Positions 19,160 through 27,552 of a stretch of DNA of 64,000 nucleotides are shown here, piece after piece. Numbering within the stretch: the first letter of the stretch is position 1; every line of letters starts with the position of its first letter. The notes beneath the pieces are model-generated. The model made no database searches. It was not told the origin of the DNA and was given only the letters and a program-made list of their open reading frames with translations. Source of the DNA: Thecamonas trahens ATCC 50062 (Eukaryota; Apusozoa; Apusomonadida; Apusomonadidae); contig NW_013657645.1 in assembly GCF_000142905.1 (NCBI RefSeq), positions 181,488 through 245,487 on the forward strand. Reading direction: 5' to 3'. The translations under genes were made by a program, and so were the position numbers.

Positions 19160-20110
19160 TCAGACGATAAAGGCTACCCGATGAGCAGTGGCCTCGGCGC
19201 GCTCGCCGTCGTTCTCGAGGTGGCCCGTTCCGCCGGCATCAAGGCGGATGTAGTCGCGTCCACGGCGTGGCGCTGACGGATCGGCCATCACCCGCTCCGA
19301 GCACGCTGGACACCTTCCGCCGTCGGCGCAAACGAGCCCGAGGCACTCCTTGGCGCACACCACGTGGCCACACATCCGCAGCGCAACAGCCTTGCTCCCG
19401 TTGCGGAACGCCGTCTCACACACCGAGCACGCGTACGACGGCAGGGCGTGCCGCGACTCGCCGCCGGGTGTGCGAACCGGCGCATACTTGAGCGCAACCA
19501 ACGATGAGAACGTCAGCTTGTGATCGCTTTCAGGACAAACAACATACGTGCGATCAGCCACCACCACACCCGACTCATCCGCATCAACGTTTGGCGCCAT
19601 GTTGGGCAGCCAGTAGCCGCCGACCGAGTCGACCTCTTTCAACGCCGTTCCCTTGGCATTGGGCGCGCTAGCCAGCGACGATGCCGCCACTCCAACCGAT
19701 GCCGCCACCGCCAGCGCATCAGTCCTGGCCTCCAACAGCGATCCAGTCGCCGCTGATGACAAGCCGCCGGTCGATGTGCCACCCACACCCGCGCCGGCAG
19801 CAGAGACAGCGGCAGAGCCCGCCGCCGCCTTGGCCGCCGCCTTGGCCGCCGCCTTGGCCGCCTTCTTGGCGCGCTTTGCGGCAGCCTTTGAAGCCTTTTT
19901 GGCCTTGGCCTTGCGAGCGACAAGATACTCGAGAACGCATGCCTTGCAGAACAAATGGCCTTCCTTGCACGCCATGGGCTCGCGAGCAGGAGCCAGACAC
20001 AGCGCACACTCGTTGAAGCCACGGAGCGCCTCGCCGGTCAGCCGCCGCCGCTGCTCGCCATACTCGCTCAGGAGCGCCCGCTCCTCCCGTCCGAAGATGA
20101 TCCTTGCCAT
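19160..20110 (-). CDS. NOSIP: NOSIP / CSU1-type RING E3 ligase homologue
   Basis: 316 residues from ATG 20110 (MARIIFGREERALLSEYGEQ). The N-terminal block YGEQRRRLTGEALRGFNECALCLAP followed by CKEGHLFCKACVLEYL is the U-box-like RING of the NOSIP family. Further on, GYWLPNMAPNV...TYVVCPESDHKLTFSSLVAL and a second RING (CSVCETAFRNG...MCGHVVCAKEC...CPACSE), then DYIRLDAGGTGHLEND, correspond to the C-terminal half and the GGTGF motif. The order is that of Arabidopsis CSU1 and animal NOSIP, ubiquitin ligases acting in the nucleus. The middle (about 65-140) is a Lys/Ala repeat (KAAAKAAAK), species-specific and probably helical. No intron. Start chosen by family; the frame is open upstream but Pro-rich. 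Confidence 0.88.
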   Translation of the reverse strand: MARIIFGREERALLSEYGEQRRRLTGEALRGFNECALCLAPAREPMACKEGHLFCKACVLEYLVARKAKAKKASKAAAKRAKKAAKAAAKAAAKAAAGSAAVSAAGAGVGGTSTGGLSSAATGSLLEARTDALAVAASVGVAASSLASAPNAKGTALKEVDSVGGYWLPNMAPNVDADESGVVVADRTYVVCPESDHKLTFSSLVALKYAPVRTPGGESRHALPSYACSVCETAFRNGSKAVALRMCGHVVCAKECLGLVCADGGRCPACSERVMADPSAPRRGRDYIRLDAGGTGHLENDGERAEATAHRVAFIV

Positions 20111-20353
20111 GTCTCCTCTTTGCCCCGCTGCTGGTTGTGGCGTCGAGTGGTGGTCAATGGCCTTGCCGGTGCTGGCTGCCGAAAGGGGTGGAGGGAGAGA
20201 GCCAGGGGGAGGATCGGCTGGTGTGGCGGGATCAGGGCGAGATCGGGCAGGGTGGGAGGAGAGGTAGCCGCTTTGGCAACACATGATGCATCAATCGCTT
20301 TAAGCTGCCCACCGTTCCGGCTATTGAGCAGAGGCAATGCGGTACCAAAAACA

Positions 20354-22201
20354 TCAATTCGCCAGCCCATTGTCGGGCGAGGCGTCGTCGGGCGAGGCGT
20401 CGTCGAGAGTGCCGCCATCGTCGAGGTCCTTGCCAGCTCCGTACTTGCGACGGAAGTAGGCCCTGATGCCGAAGCGGAGGGCAAAGAACATAATGATGAG
20501 GAAGATGGCAATACCGACGAGGCCGAGGATGAGCGCCAGGGCGATGGAGCCCCCAGACGGCGGCGGCGGTGGCGGCGGAATGGGCGCAGCCGCAGGCGGC
20601 GGCGGAGGCGGCGGCGGTGGGAGGGCAAGGTACCCGCTGAGCTGACTCCACACATAGACCTTGTTGAGGCCTTTGGCGCCAATGGCCAGAACCTCGTTGT
20701 TGAGCTCGACGTCGAGACCAAACTCGTCCATGACCGACTGCTGGATAGCTGGATCGTAGCCATCGCCTGAGGCGTTAAAGGTGACGTCGAGGAAGCCCGA
20801 GCGGTGGTAGGAGAAGGCAAAGCTCGACTTGAAGACCTCGCGCTTGATCCAGATGTTGTCCGAGACGCCAACGTTGCGCGTGTAGAGGTAGGTCTGGCCC
20901 TTGCCGGTCTCGGCCTCGACGCCAAACGGCGCGCCGATGGCCATCATCTGCCCGTTGGGCGAGAGCGCCATGTCCTGCCCAAAGTACGAGCCGTCCGTCT
21001 TCCACGGCTGCACATACTCGTTGCAGTCTCCAAGGCCCGAGACGTCGTACAGCGCGGCGTTGCCCTCGGCAAAGGTCTGCACCACGCCGCCCGCGGCATC
21101 GTAGCGGAAGACCGTCGAGTCGTTGCGCGGCGCCGAGACGTACCACTCGCCCAAGGCGGCATCCATCATGATAGCCGAGCCATAGTTTTGCGACGCGAGC
21201 TTGGCTGTCGGCGCACGGAGCGGAGCAGCCTCGGTCCATCCCGAGCCAGCCGCGTACGTGTACCGCCGCACCAGAGTCGGCAGCAGCGGCGCGTACAGGT
21301 TGCCGACCGAGTCGCCGTTAGCCTGCACATAAGCCTCGTCGTACGACTTGATCACCACGGTGTTGCCGTCGGGAGAAACGCCAAATGGCTGGCCGGCGTG
21401 CGAGTGGAGGAGCGTCTCGTTGGTGAGTGAGAGCTCCGGCTCGAACGTCTGGATCTTAGCCGAGTACACGTACTCACCCACGCCAGAGTCGTAGTCCCAC
21501 ACGTGTATGCCACGGTTGGTCGCGTTGGCGGTGTACGCATCCTTGCAGCTGTTATGCGTCGGTTCGCAGAACAGGTACATCGACATGGCAAAGATGCGCG
21601 AGCCGTCGGGAGTAACAGCGACCTGGAAGCCGAGGTGATCACGCGGCGCCGGATGCGGCAGACGCAGCACCTGGTCCGGCGCCGGCCCGTACTTGGACCC
21701 ACTGGCATCAGCATCATGCCGCGAGAAGACATAGACACAGCCTTCCGAGGTGGCGAAGACCGAGGTGCCCTCGCCGTCGCGATGGGCACCCACCACCAGC
21801 CGCGACGCGGTGGCCGTCATGGCGAGTGAGAAGCCGAATCCGTCCTTCTCCACCGCGCTCGTCGTCAAGTTGCCGATCATCTCCCAACCACCCGTTGCAG
21901 CATCCAGCTCGTACACCCATGTCCGCCCAGGCATGGCCAGCGTCGCCGCCTCACCCACAGCGAGCACGTTGACATCAGCAGCCAGAGCGAGACCCTTGCC
22001 AAACATCCGCGTCGGGTTCCACTCGGGGAGAGCCCACGGCGAGTCCGGTTGCTCCAACACAGTCGAGGCATCACTTCGCACAGCCTCTCCACCGCTTGCC
22101 ATGGCCAGCACCACCGCAGTCACGGCGAGCAGCAGCAGACCAACAGAGCGAGACGAGGCCGACACACCGCCGGCCGCCCGTCCCCACGCCAGCTTCCGCA
22201 T
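20354..22201 (-). CDS. Type I membrane protein with beta-propeller-like ectodomain
   Basis: 615 residues from ATG 22201 (MRKLAWGRAAGGV). A signal peptide (LLLLAVTAVVLAMASGGEA) is followed by about 490 residues of repeated blades with FG-GAP-like strings: MFGKGLALAADVNVLAVGEA, DGFGFSLAMTATASRLVVGA, DHLGFQVAVTPDGSRIFAMS, QPFGVSPDGNTVVI, NYGSAIMMDAALGEWYVSA, FGQDMALSPNGQMMAIGAP. A poly-Pro stalk and a membrane helix (about 553-575, ALALILGLVGIAIFLIIMFF) precede a short acidic tail with a duplicated ASPDDASPD. It is likely a cell-surface recognition protein. An upstream ATG (MMCVVPSTC) would add 13 residues. Function unknown. Confidence 0.85.
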   Translation of the reverse strand: MRKLAWGRAAGGVSASSRSVGLLLLAVTAVVLAMASGGEAVRSDASTVLEQPDSPWALPEWNPTRMFGKGLALAADVNVLAVGEAATLAMPGRTWVYELDAATGGWEMIGNLTTSAVEKDGFGFSLAMTATASRLVVGAHRDGEGTSVFATSEGCVYVFSRHDADASGSKYGPAPDQVLRLPHPAPRDHLGFQVAVTPDGSRIFAMSMYLFCEPTHNSCKDAYTANATNRGIHVWDYDSGVGEYVYSAKIQTFEPELSLTNETLLHSHAGQPFGVSPDGNTVVIKSYDEAYVQANGDSVGNLYAPLLPTLVRRYTYAAGSGWTEAAPLRAPTAKLASQNYGSAIMMDAALGEWYVSAPRNDSTVFRYDAAGGVVQTFAEGNAALYDVSGLGDCNEYVQPWKTDGSYFGQDMALSPNGQMMAIGAPFGVEAETGKGQTYLYTRNVGVSDNIWIKREVFKSSFAFSYHRSGFLDVTFNASGDGYDPAIQQSVMDEFGLDVELNNEVLAIGAKGLNKVYVWSQLSGYLALPPPPPPPPPAAAPIPPPPPPPSGGSIALALILGLVGIAIFLIIMFFALRFGIRAYFRRKYGAGKDLDDGGTLDDASPDDASPDNGLAN

Positions 22202-22886
22202 GTTGCCATTCCGGCAGGTACTCGGGACAACACACATCATCTTCCGTCCAAACACAACCGAGGTGTTGATAGTCGGGAGAGAAACGAATGCGTCTCCCGA
22301 CCTTCCCCTCCTCTCCCGCCCCCGCCCCCGCCCCACCCCCGCTGCCCTTGCTCCCGTCAAAGACGACATTGATTCGTTGCCGACAAACTGGCTGCCACCA
22401 ACAATCGATGCCAATTGATGACAATACCTTCGGTGTATTATCATTGAGGAACGTTTTGCACGGTCCGGTGTGTGTGCCTCCACGTCAGCAATGGCAGCAT
22501 GCCGTACGGGATGCGCTACAGGGGGATACGAGGGTGTACAAGTGCGGGAATGTCACGCAAGGGTATTGGCAAACACTCTGCTTGCTCTTTGACTGGTGGT
22601 ATATACGTCATACATGGTGTAGCCTTCACTACGGGCATGGAAGCTTGCCCCCCCCCCTGTGCTATCAATATGCTCGCTCACGTTCATTAGTCATCGGGTC
22701 GGACTCAGCCGGACAATCAAAACGTTGCCAAGACAGAGGGGGAGGGGGGGAGGGGGGAGGCCGGCGGGGGTAGCGGGGAAAGGGCGTGTGGAAGGCATTC
22801 GTGTCTCGTTAACCTGGATAACTTCGGGTTAGTGACGACTTTCCCTGTGGTTGCTTTGCTCTGTGTTTCTGCGCGTGGCTGCTGTC
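22202..22886. promoter_or_regulatory. shared divergent upstream region of two surface proteins
   Basis: 685 nt between head-to-head starts. It contains a C-run near 22650 and G-runs near 22738-22770. No coding exon recognised. Co-regulation of the two membrane proteins is possible but not shown by the sequence. Confidence 0.4.
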
Positions 22887-24278
22887 ATGGGTGTGTTCAA
22901 GTCCTTGGCCTCGGTGACGGACGTGGTGGTGGTGGTGGTGGTGGTGAGCCTTGTGTTAGTGACTCTTGCCGGCGAAGCGGATGGACGGACGGTGCTGTTT
23001 TCGGCGGTGGTTCGCGACTTTTCTGTGGATCACACCGACTTTGAACGGTATGGAGGCGGCGGCGTGGACTGCGGAGCTGTGGAGGATGAGCTCGGCGAGG
23101 ACCGCAAGCCGATCATGTGGGGTGGGAAGACGGCGACGGGAAAGTTCCTCGACCGGCCGTGCCCGCAGGCCGGCACCGGACGGCCGCGCCGGGTCGAGTA
23201 CTTTCAGAACTTCTTCCGCGACGTGCCGGGCGTCAACATCCGCATTCCCATCCAGCTCAAGTTTGAGGAGCAGCCGCCAGGCTCGGGCATCTTTGTCTTT
23301 GATCGTAACAAGGACGCTACCGGCATCAACCAGTACTTTCCGGTCGATGGACTCGGCTGGGGCGCCGACGTGCGGCGGCTGGGTTTCTTTGGCAACGTTC
23401 GCAACTTTCTCTTCACCACCGAGATCCACGCCGAGTTTGTGTACCGCGGCGACAACGAGTTCTTTAACTTTGCCGGCGATGACGACGTCTGGGTCTTTGT
23501 CAACAACAAGCTGGTCGTCGACGTCGGTGGCCTGCATTCGCAAAGAACCGGTGCCGTCAACTTGACGAACATTGCCGGCAAGCTCGGTCTTGTGCCTGGC
23601 GAGCGGTACCCTGTGTTTGTGGGCATCGCCGAGCGCCACTCGACCCAGTCCAACTGCCGGATCGAGACGACGCTTGCGCCCATCAACCGGCGGCCGTCAA
23701 CGCAGCCAGCGGCGTACTCGGTCAAGGTCGGTGAGAACGTGACGGTCGAGTTTGTGGCGTTTGACGAGGACGGCGACAACCTCGTGTACACCCATACCAT
23801 TCCGGACGAGCTAGCGCTGCTGCTGGACATTGCGCCCGACTCGCAGACGGCGCGGTTCCACGCGCCAGACTCGCTCGACCTGTACCTGCCTGCCAACGAG
23901 ACGTCGTACACGTTCTCGATGGAGTTCACCGTCTCTGACGGTGAGTACACGGCGTGTCCGTCGACAGTGACCATCACCGTCACGCGAACGCTGGTGGCCC
24001 CTAGCCCGCCGGCTGCGACGCCGGCGCCGACGGACAACACCACCACGGTTGTCATCATCTCGATTGTCGCCGTCCTTGCAGTCATCGGCATCATCGCCCT
24101 CATTGCGCTCATCTTCTACGTCCGCTCGCAGGCCGAAACCTGGAAGGCCGAGATCATGGCCGAGTTTGCGGATGACAACCTCTCGATGAACCCGCTGTAC
24201 ACGGGGGCAAACACTGAGTTCTCGTCACCGCTCTACGACGATGGCGGTGGAGACTCGGTCCAGATGTCGCACTTTTGA
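22887..24278 (+). CDS. Fibro-slime domain membrane protein with cadherin-like region
   Basis: 463 residues from ATG 22887 (MGVFKSLASVTDVVVVV...), a signal peptide. Residues about 40-265 carry the fibro-slime domain known from Dictyostelium PSI-type and myxobacterial proteins: VVRDFSVDHTDFERY, FDRNKDATGINQYFPVDG, FTTEIHAEFVYRG and the PA14-like core NEFFNFAGDDDVWVFVNNKLVVD with GGLH. A cadherin-like segment (about 285-370; FVAFDEDGDNLVYTHTIPDELALL, FTVSDGEYT) follows, then a Pro/Thr stalk, a membrane helix (about 387-410) and a 50-residue tail. The tail contains NPLY, an NPxY-type motif that in animals binds PTB domains or endocytic adaptors, and a second SPLY. Probably a cell-surface adhesion or signalling receptor. 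The frame upstream of the ATG begins with non-ATG codons only. Confidence 0.9.
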   Translation: MGVFKSLASVTDVVVVVVVVSLVLVTLAGEADGRTVLFSAVVRDFSVDHTDFERYGGGGVDCGAVEDELGEDRKPIMWGGKTATGKFLDRPCPQAGTGRPRRVEYFQNFFRDVPGVNIRIPIQLKFEEQPPGSGIFVFDRNKDATGINQYFPVDGLGWGADVRRLGFFGNVRNFLFTTEIHAEFVYRGDNEFFNFAGDDDVWVFVNNKLVVDVGGLHSQRTGAVNLTNIAGKLGLVPGERYPVFVGIAERHSTQSNCRIETTLAPINRRPSTQPAAYSVKVGENVTVEFVAFDEDGDNLVYTHTIPDELALLLDIAPDSQTARFHAPDSLDLYLPANETSYTFSMEFTVSDGEYTACPSTVTITVTRTLVAPSPPAATPAPTDNTTTVVIISIVAVLAVIGIIALIALIFYVRSQAETWKAEIMAEFADDNLSMNPLYTGANTEFSSPLYDDGGGDSVQMSHF

Positions 24279-24682
24279 AGTCATTGTTACCTGTTGCATG
24301 CAGTGTAGCCTTGCCCACCTACCTGCCCCTGTTGCCGTCCATGTAGATCGACATGAACTCATCACCCAAGGTCTTCTCTCCGGCTCGACCAACCAAACTG
24401 CCCCCTCCCTCCAAGACAATTAGCCTCAAATCTGTCTGTCCTCTCCTCTGACATACTCTCCCCCGTCAACTCTGGTCTGATCACCCCGGCTCCCCTCCAC
24501 CTCACCGTGCGTCGCTCCGTGCCAGCCAAAGCCCCCCCCTCCCCCTCCGAACCACCTCCGCCAACCACCACCACTTGACCCCCCCCCACCCCCCACCCCA
24601 CCCACACCCACACCCACACCCACACCCACACCCACACCCACACACTACATACACAACCAAGAAGCGCATCCAGGAGGCAAAC
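24279..24682. other. intergenic with CCCACA hexamer tract
   Basis: 404 nt between same-strand genes. The last part (24596-24648) is a (CCCACA)n array, C-rich as introns and leaders are here. No coding exon seen. It probably holds the promoter and leader of the SAM-PH gene. Confidence 0.5.
24596..24648 (+). repeat. CCCACA hexanucleotide array
   Basis: About eight units ending 35 nt before the ATG of the SAM-PH gene. Translation through it would give a His-Pro run, so the start was placed after it. Confidence 0.85.
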
Positions 24683-25888
24683 ATGGCATTCCGGTTGTGG
24701 AGTGCAGAAGAGGTCGGAGCATGGCTGGAGAGCCTTGGCTATGGCGAGTATGGTCAGGCGTTTGTGGAGAACGAGGTTGACGGCGAGGCTCTCGAGGGGC
24801 TAGACACAGAGATGCTGAAGGAGATGGGTCTGGTCAAGGTTGGTCCGAGGGCAAAGGTGCTCCGTGCTGTGCGTGAGCTTGTGGCGGAGGCTGCAGAGGC
24901 TGCCGGTCAGCAACAGACTGCTGCCGCTGCTAGGCTTGCCGGGGACAGACACGGCAGCCATGGAGGAGATGACGGTGAGGATGGGGTCGTCAGAGCCGCA
25001 GCGAGTGAGGATGTCGGCGGAAAGAAGAAGGGCAAGGCGAAGAAGGGCAAGGACAAGAGCAAGAGCAAGAGCAAGGGCAAGGGCAAGAGTGAGGCTGTCG
25101 ACCAGAGTGCTGCGGCGGTGGCCATCGTCGAGGCCGCCAACGGGACGGCGTCGGCCATCTCGAAGCAGGGCTGGCTGACCAAGGAGGGCGGCAAGCGAAA
25201 GAACTGGAAGCAGCGGTGGTTCACCCTCGAAAACATGGTGCTCTCGTACTACAAGGCCGAAGCCGACGTCGGCGTCAAGAACCCTCTGGGACGGATCCCG
25301 ATTCCGTCGTACGAGGTCGATCTCGACAACAAGAAGCCATTTGGCTTCAAGATCTCGCACCCCGGATGCCGGACATACTACTTTGGGGCCGAGTCTGAAG
25401 CCGAGCGGCAGCTGTGGATGAAGGCCATCCGTGAGCAGGGTCTGGCCACGGCGTCCAAGACCTGGTTCAACGCCGAGGCCAACTTCTTTTCGGTCGAATA
25501 CGCGCCGTCACTGGATCTTTTCGAAGTTGCCATGACAATGGATGCGCCCGAAGAGTCGGTGCGCCTGGTGCCGGGCAAGACGTACCGGTACCATGCCAAG
25601 CTGCGGCGGTCGGACGGGTACTCGGAGGTGCTACTCGACGCCACCAAGACCGGCATTGTGGTCCGCGACGTGACCGCCACCGACAAGCTCTCGACCCACC
25701 ACTACACAGCACTCCAGCGCTACACCATTGCCGCCCACGATCCGGTCTTCTCCATTCTCGAGGTTAAGGCCGGCCTCAAGTCTGTTTTCTCCTTCCACAT
25801 GGGCAACTTTGCCATTGCCCGCCACCTCAACTCGGTCGTCACCGCCCACATCGGCGAGCTTGTCGGCGTCATCCGCTCCATGCGATGA
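24683..25888 (+). CDS. SAM domain - PH domain - PTB/PH-like protein
   Basis: 401 residues from ATG 24683 (MAFRLWSAEEVGAW). Residues 6-65 are a SAM domain (W-SAEEVGAWLESLGYGEYGQAF, EALEGLDTEMLKEMGLVKVG). A Lys/Ser-rich linker follows (GKKKGKAKKGKDKSKSKSKG). A PH domain occupies about 165-258 (QGWLTKEGGKRKNWKQRWFTL ... YYFGAESEAERQLWMKAI). The last 135 residues look like another PH/PTB-fold domain (FEVAMTMDAPEESVRLVPG, YRYHAKLRRSDGYSEVLLDA, GIVVRDVTATD, PVFSILEVKAG); this third assignment is by pattern only. No enzymatic domain, so probably a membrane-associated adaptor binding phosphoinositides. The nearby fibro-slime receptor has an NPxY tail, a possible but unproven ligand for a PTB-like domain. 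Confidence 0.88.
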   Translation: MAFRLWSAEEVGAWLESLGYGEYGQAFVENEVDGEALEGLDTEMLKEMGLVKVGPRAKVLRAVRELVAEAAEAAGQQQTAAAARLAGDRHGSHGGDDGEDGVVRAAASEDVGGKKKGKAKKGKDKSKSKSKGKGKSEAVDQSAAAVAIVEAANGTASAISKQGWLTKEGGKRKNWKQRWFTLENMVLSYYKAEADVGVKNPLGRIPIPSYEVDLDNKKPFGFKISHPGCRTYYFGAESEAERQLWMKAIREQGLATASKTWFNAEANFFSVEYAPSLDLFEVAMTMDAPEESVRLVPGKTYRYHAKLRRSDGYSEVLLDATKTGIVVRDVTATDKLSTHHYTALQRYTIAAHDPVFSILEVKAGLKSVFSFHMGNFAIARHLNSVVTAHIGELVGVIRSMR

Positions 25889-26222
25889 AGCCCGCAGCGC
25901 CAGCTACCGAGGGCCGCCACGTCTGCGTCTTCGAAGCCGCCCGACCGGCCATGCGCCCAACCAAGCAAGGGCGATCGAACAGGCCCCAGAGTGAACACGG
26001 GCCGGAGGTCGAGGCGATGAGTGCAGAGACGGGACGAGTGGGCAAGCGAGAGTGATCGAGTGCAGCCAATGAGCGTGAGTGATCGAGTGCAGCCAATGAG
26101 CAAGAGTGATCGAGTGCAGCCAATGAGCTAGAGTGATCGAGTGCCGCCAGGGAGCCGTGGCGACAGCACCGGCACCCGTCTCACTCCTTCCCCTCCCAGC
26201 TGCGACCCGGTCAATCAAGGCA
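25889..26222. other. intergenic with 27-nt tandem repeat
   Basis: 334 nt downstream of the SAM-PH gene and upstream of the UPRT first exon. It contains the repeat 26050-26156. Nothing else recognisable. Confidence 0.5.
26050..26156 (+). repeat. 27-nt tandem repeat, about four copies
   Basis: Unit GAGTGATCGAGTGCAGCCAA plus seven bases; copies at 26050, 26077 and 26104 differ only in the last two bases, and the fourth (26131) is degenerate. It lies immediately before the UPRT gene, so it may fall in its promoter. Confidence 0.9.
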
Positions 26223-27541
26223 ATGGCATCGGAGGCGGCATCGAGCGCAAGTGTGACAGATGCAGTGGCGGTAGCCTCTCCTGACTCTCTGCTTGGACTT
26301 GATGAGTGTGAGGTTGTGGACGACGAGACATGGGTATGTGTAGGGACAGGGGGGAGGGAAGGGAAGGGGGGGGGGAGGGGAGGTGGCGGGGATGGAGGGA
26401 GGAGGGGGACAGTNNNNNNNNNNNNNNNNNNNNNNNNNNNNNNNNNNNNNNNNNNNNNNNNNNNNNNNNNNNNNNNNNNNNNNNNNNNNNNNNNNNNNNN
26501 NNNNNNNNNNNNNTCTGTCCCGCGCGTTCCTTGGCACGTGTAGGCCCAGATTGGGGGGAAGGATACCATTTTGAGCGGATTGCCGGGATGAGGAGAGGGG
26601 GACACGGTGACATGGTCAGTGGAGGGGCGGGGGGGATGGGGAGGGGGGAGGGGGGAGGGAAGGGAAATTGATGGGACAGGAAAGGGGGAGGGGGGGGGGG
26701 AGGGGGGAGGGGGGAAGAGGGTTGCACTGGTGGGGGGAGGCCGGAGGGAAGGGGAGGTGTCGGGGGCATGGCTCGCTGGAGCGCGACTCATTGGCGGCCG
26801 TGACGATGGTTGACGATGGATGCGATGGATATGATGGTGGGTGTGATGGATGCGGTGGTGGATGTGGGGTTGGTGGGCGGAGAACGGGTGCAGGCCACTG
26901 TCCTGCCGCACATCCACGTGCTGAGGTCGACGAACCAGATCAAGGGCATGTTCACCATCATCCGTAACCGAGAGACGGTCCGGTCGGACTTTGTCTTTAC
27001 CTGCGACCGGCTGACCCGGCTGGTAGTCGAGTTTGCGCTGTCGTTGCTTCCGTATGAATCCAAGACAGTGATCACGCCGACCGGCGACGAGTTTGTCGGC
27101 CTCTCGTGGGCGTCGTCGATCTGCGGCGTGGCGGTCATCCGGTCCGGCGAGTCGATGGAAGACGCTCTGCGGTCGGTCTGCGGGCCGGTTCGCATTGGCA
27201 AGATCCTGATCCAGAAGAACACCGAGGAGAACTCGCGCGACCTGATCTACGCGCGGCTCCCGGAGGACGTCTCGTCGCGCAAGGTCCTGCTCATGGATCC
27301 GGTTGCCTCATCGGGCCGCACCATCATCCGCGCCATGAAGGTTCTTCTCAAGTCGGGCGTGCCTGAGGAGAACGTCATCCTGGTTACTCTCGTTGCCTCG
27401 CGCCGCGCCGTCTGCTCCATCCTCGCCGCCTTCCCGGGCCTCACCATCTGTGTCGGCGAGGTCGATGAGGCCGTCAAGGGTGACTACGTCGTTCCTGGTC
27501 TCGGCACCTTTGGCGACCGCTACTACGGCACGGACATATGA
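26223..27541 (+). CDS. UPRT: Uracil phosphoribosyltransferase (two exons, intron spans assembly gap)
   Basis: Salvages uracil to UMP using PRPP. The body (26894-27541) reads TVLPHIHVLRSTNQIKGMFTIIRNRETVRSDF, CGVAVIRSGESMEDALR, IGKILIQKNTEEN, a PRPP loop at LLMDPVASSGRTII and the C-terminal uracil-site block VVPGLGTFGDRYYGTD, in full family order. The PRPP loop differs from the usual DPMLATGGS (SSGR in place of ATGG), as in some divergent UPRTs, so activity should be tested. A likely first exon is 26223-26333 (ATG, MASEAASSASVTDAV...DDETW, donor GTATGT, phase 0), joined to GCAG|GCC at 26894; this gives about 252 residues. The alternative is a single exon starting at ATG 26816 with a Met/Val/Asp-rich lead. 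The 100-N gap is inside the intron. It converges on CFAP221 with 11 nt between. Confidence 0.88.
26414..26513. other. assembly gap (100 N)
   Basis: Placeholder gap inside a G-rich stretch of the UPRT intron or upstream region; true length unknown. Confidence 0.97.
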
Positions 27542-27552
27542 ATGAACGCGAT

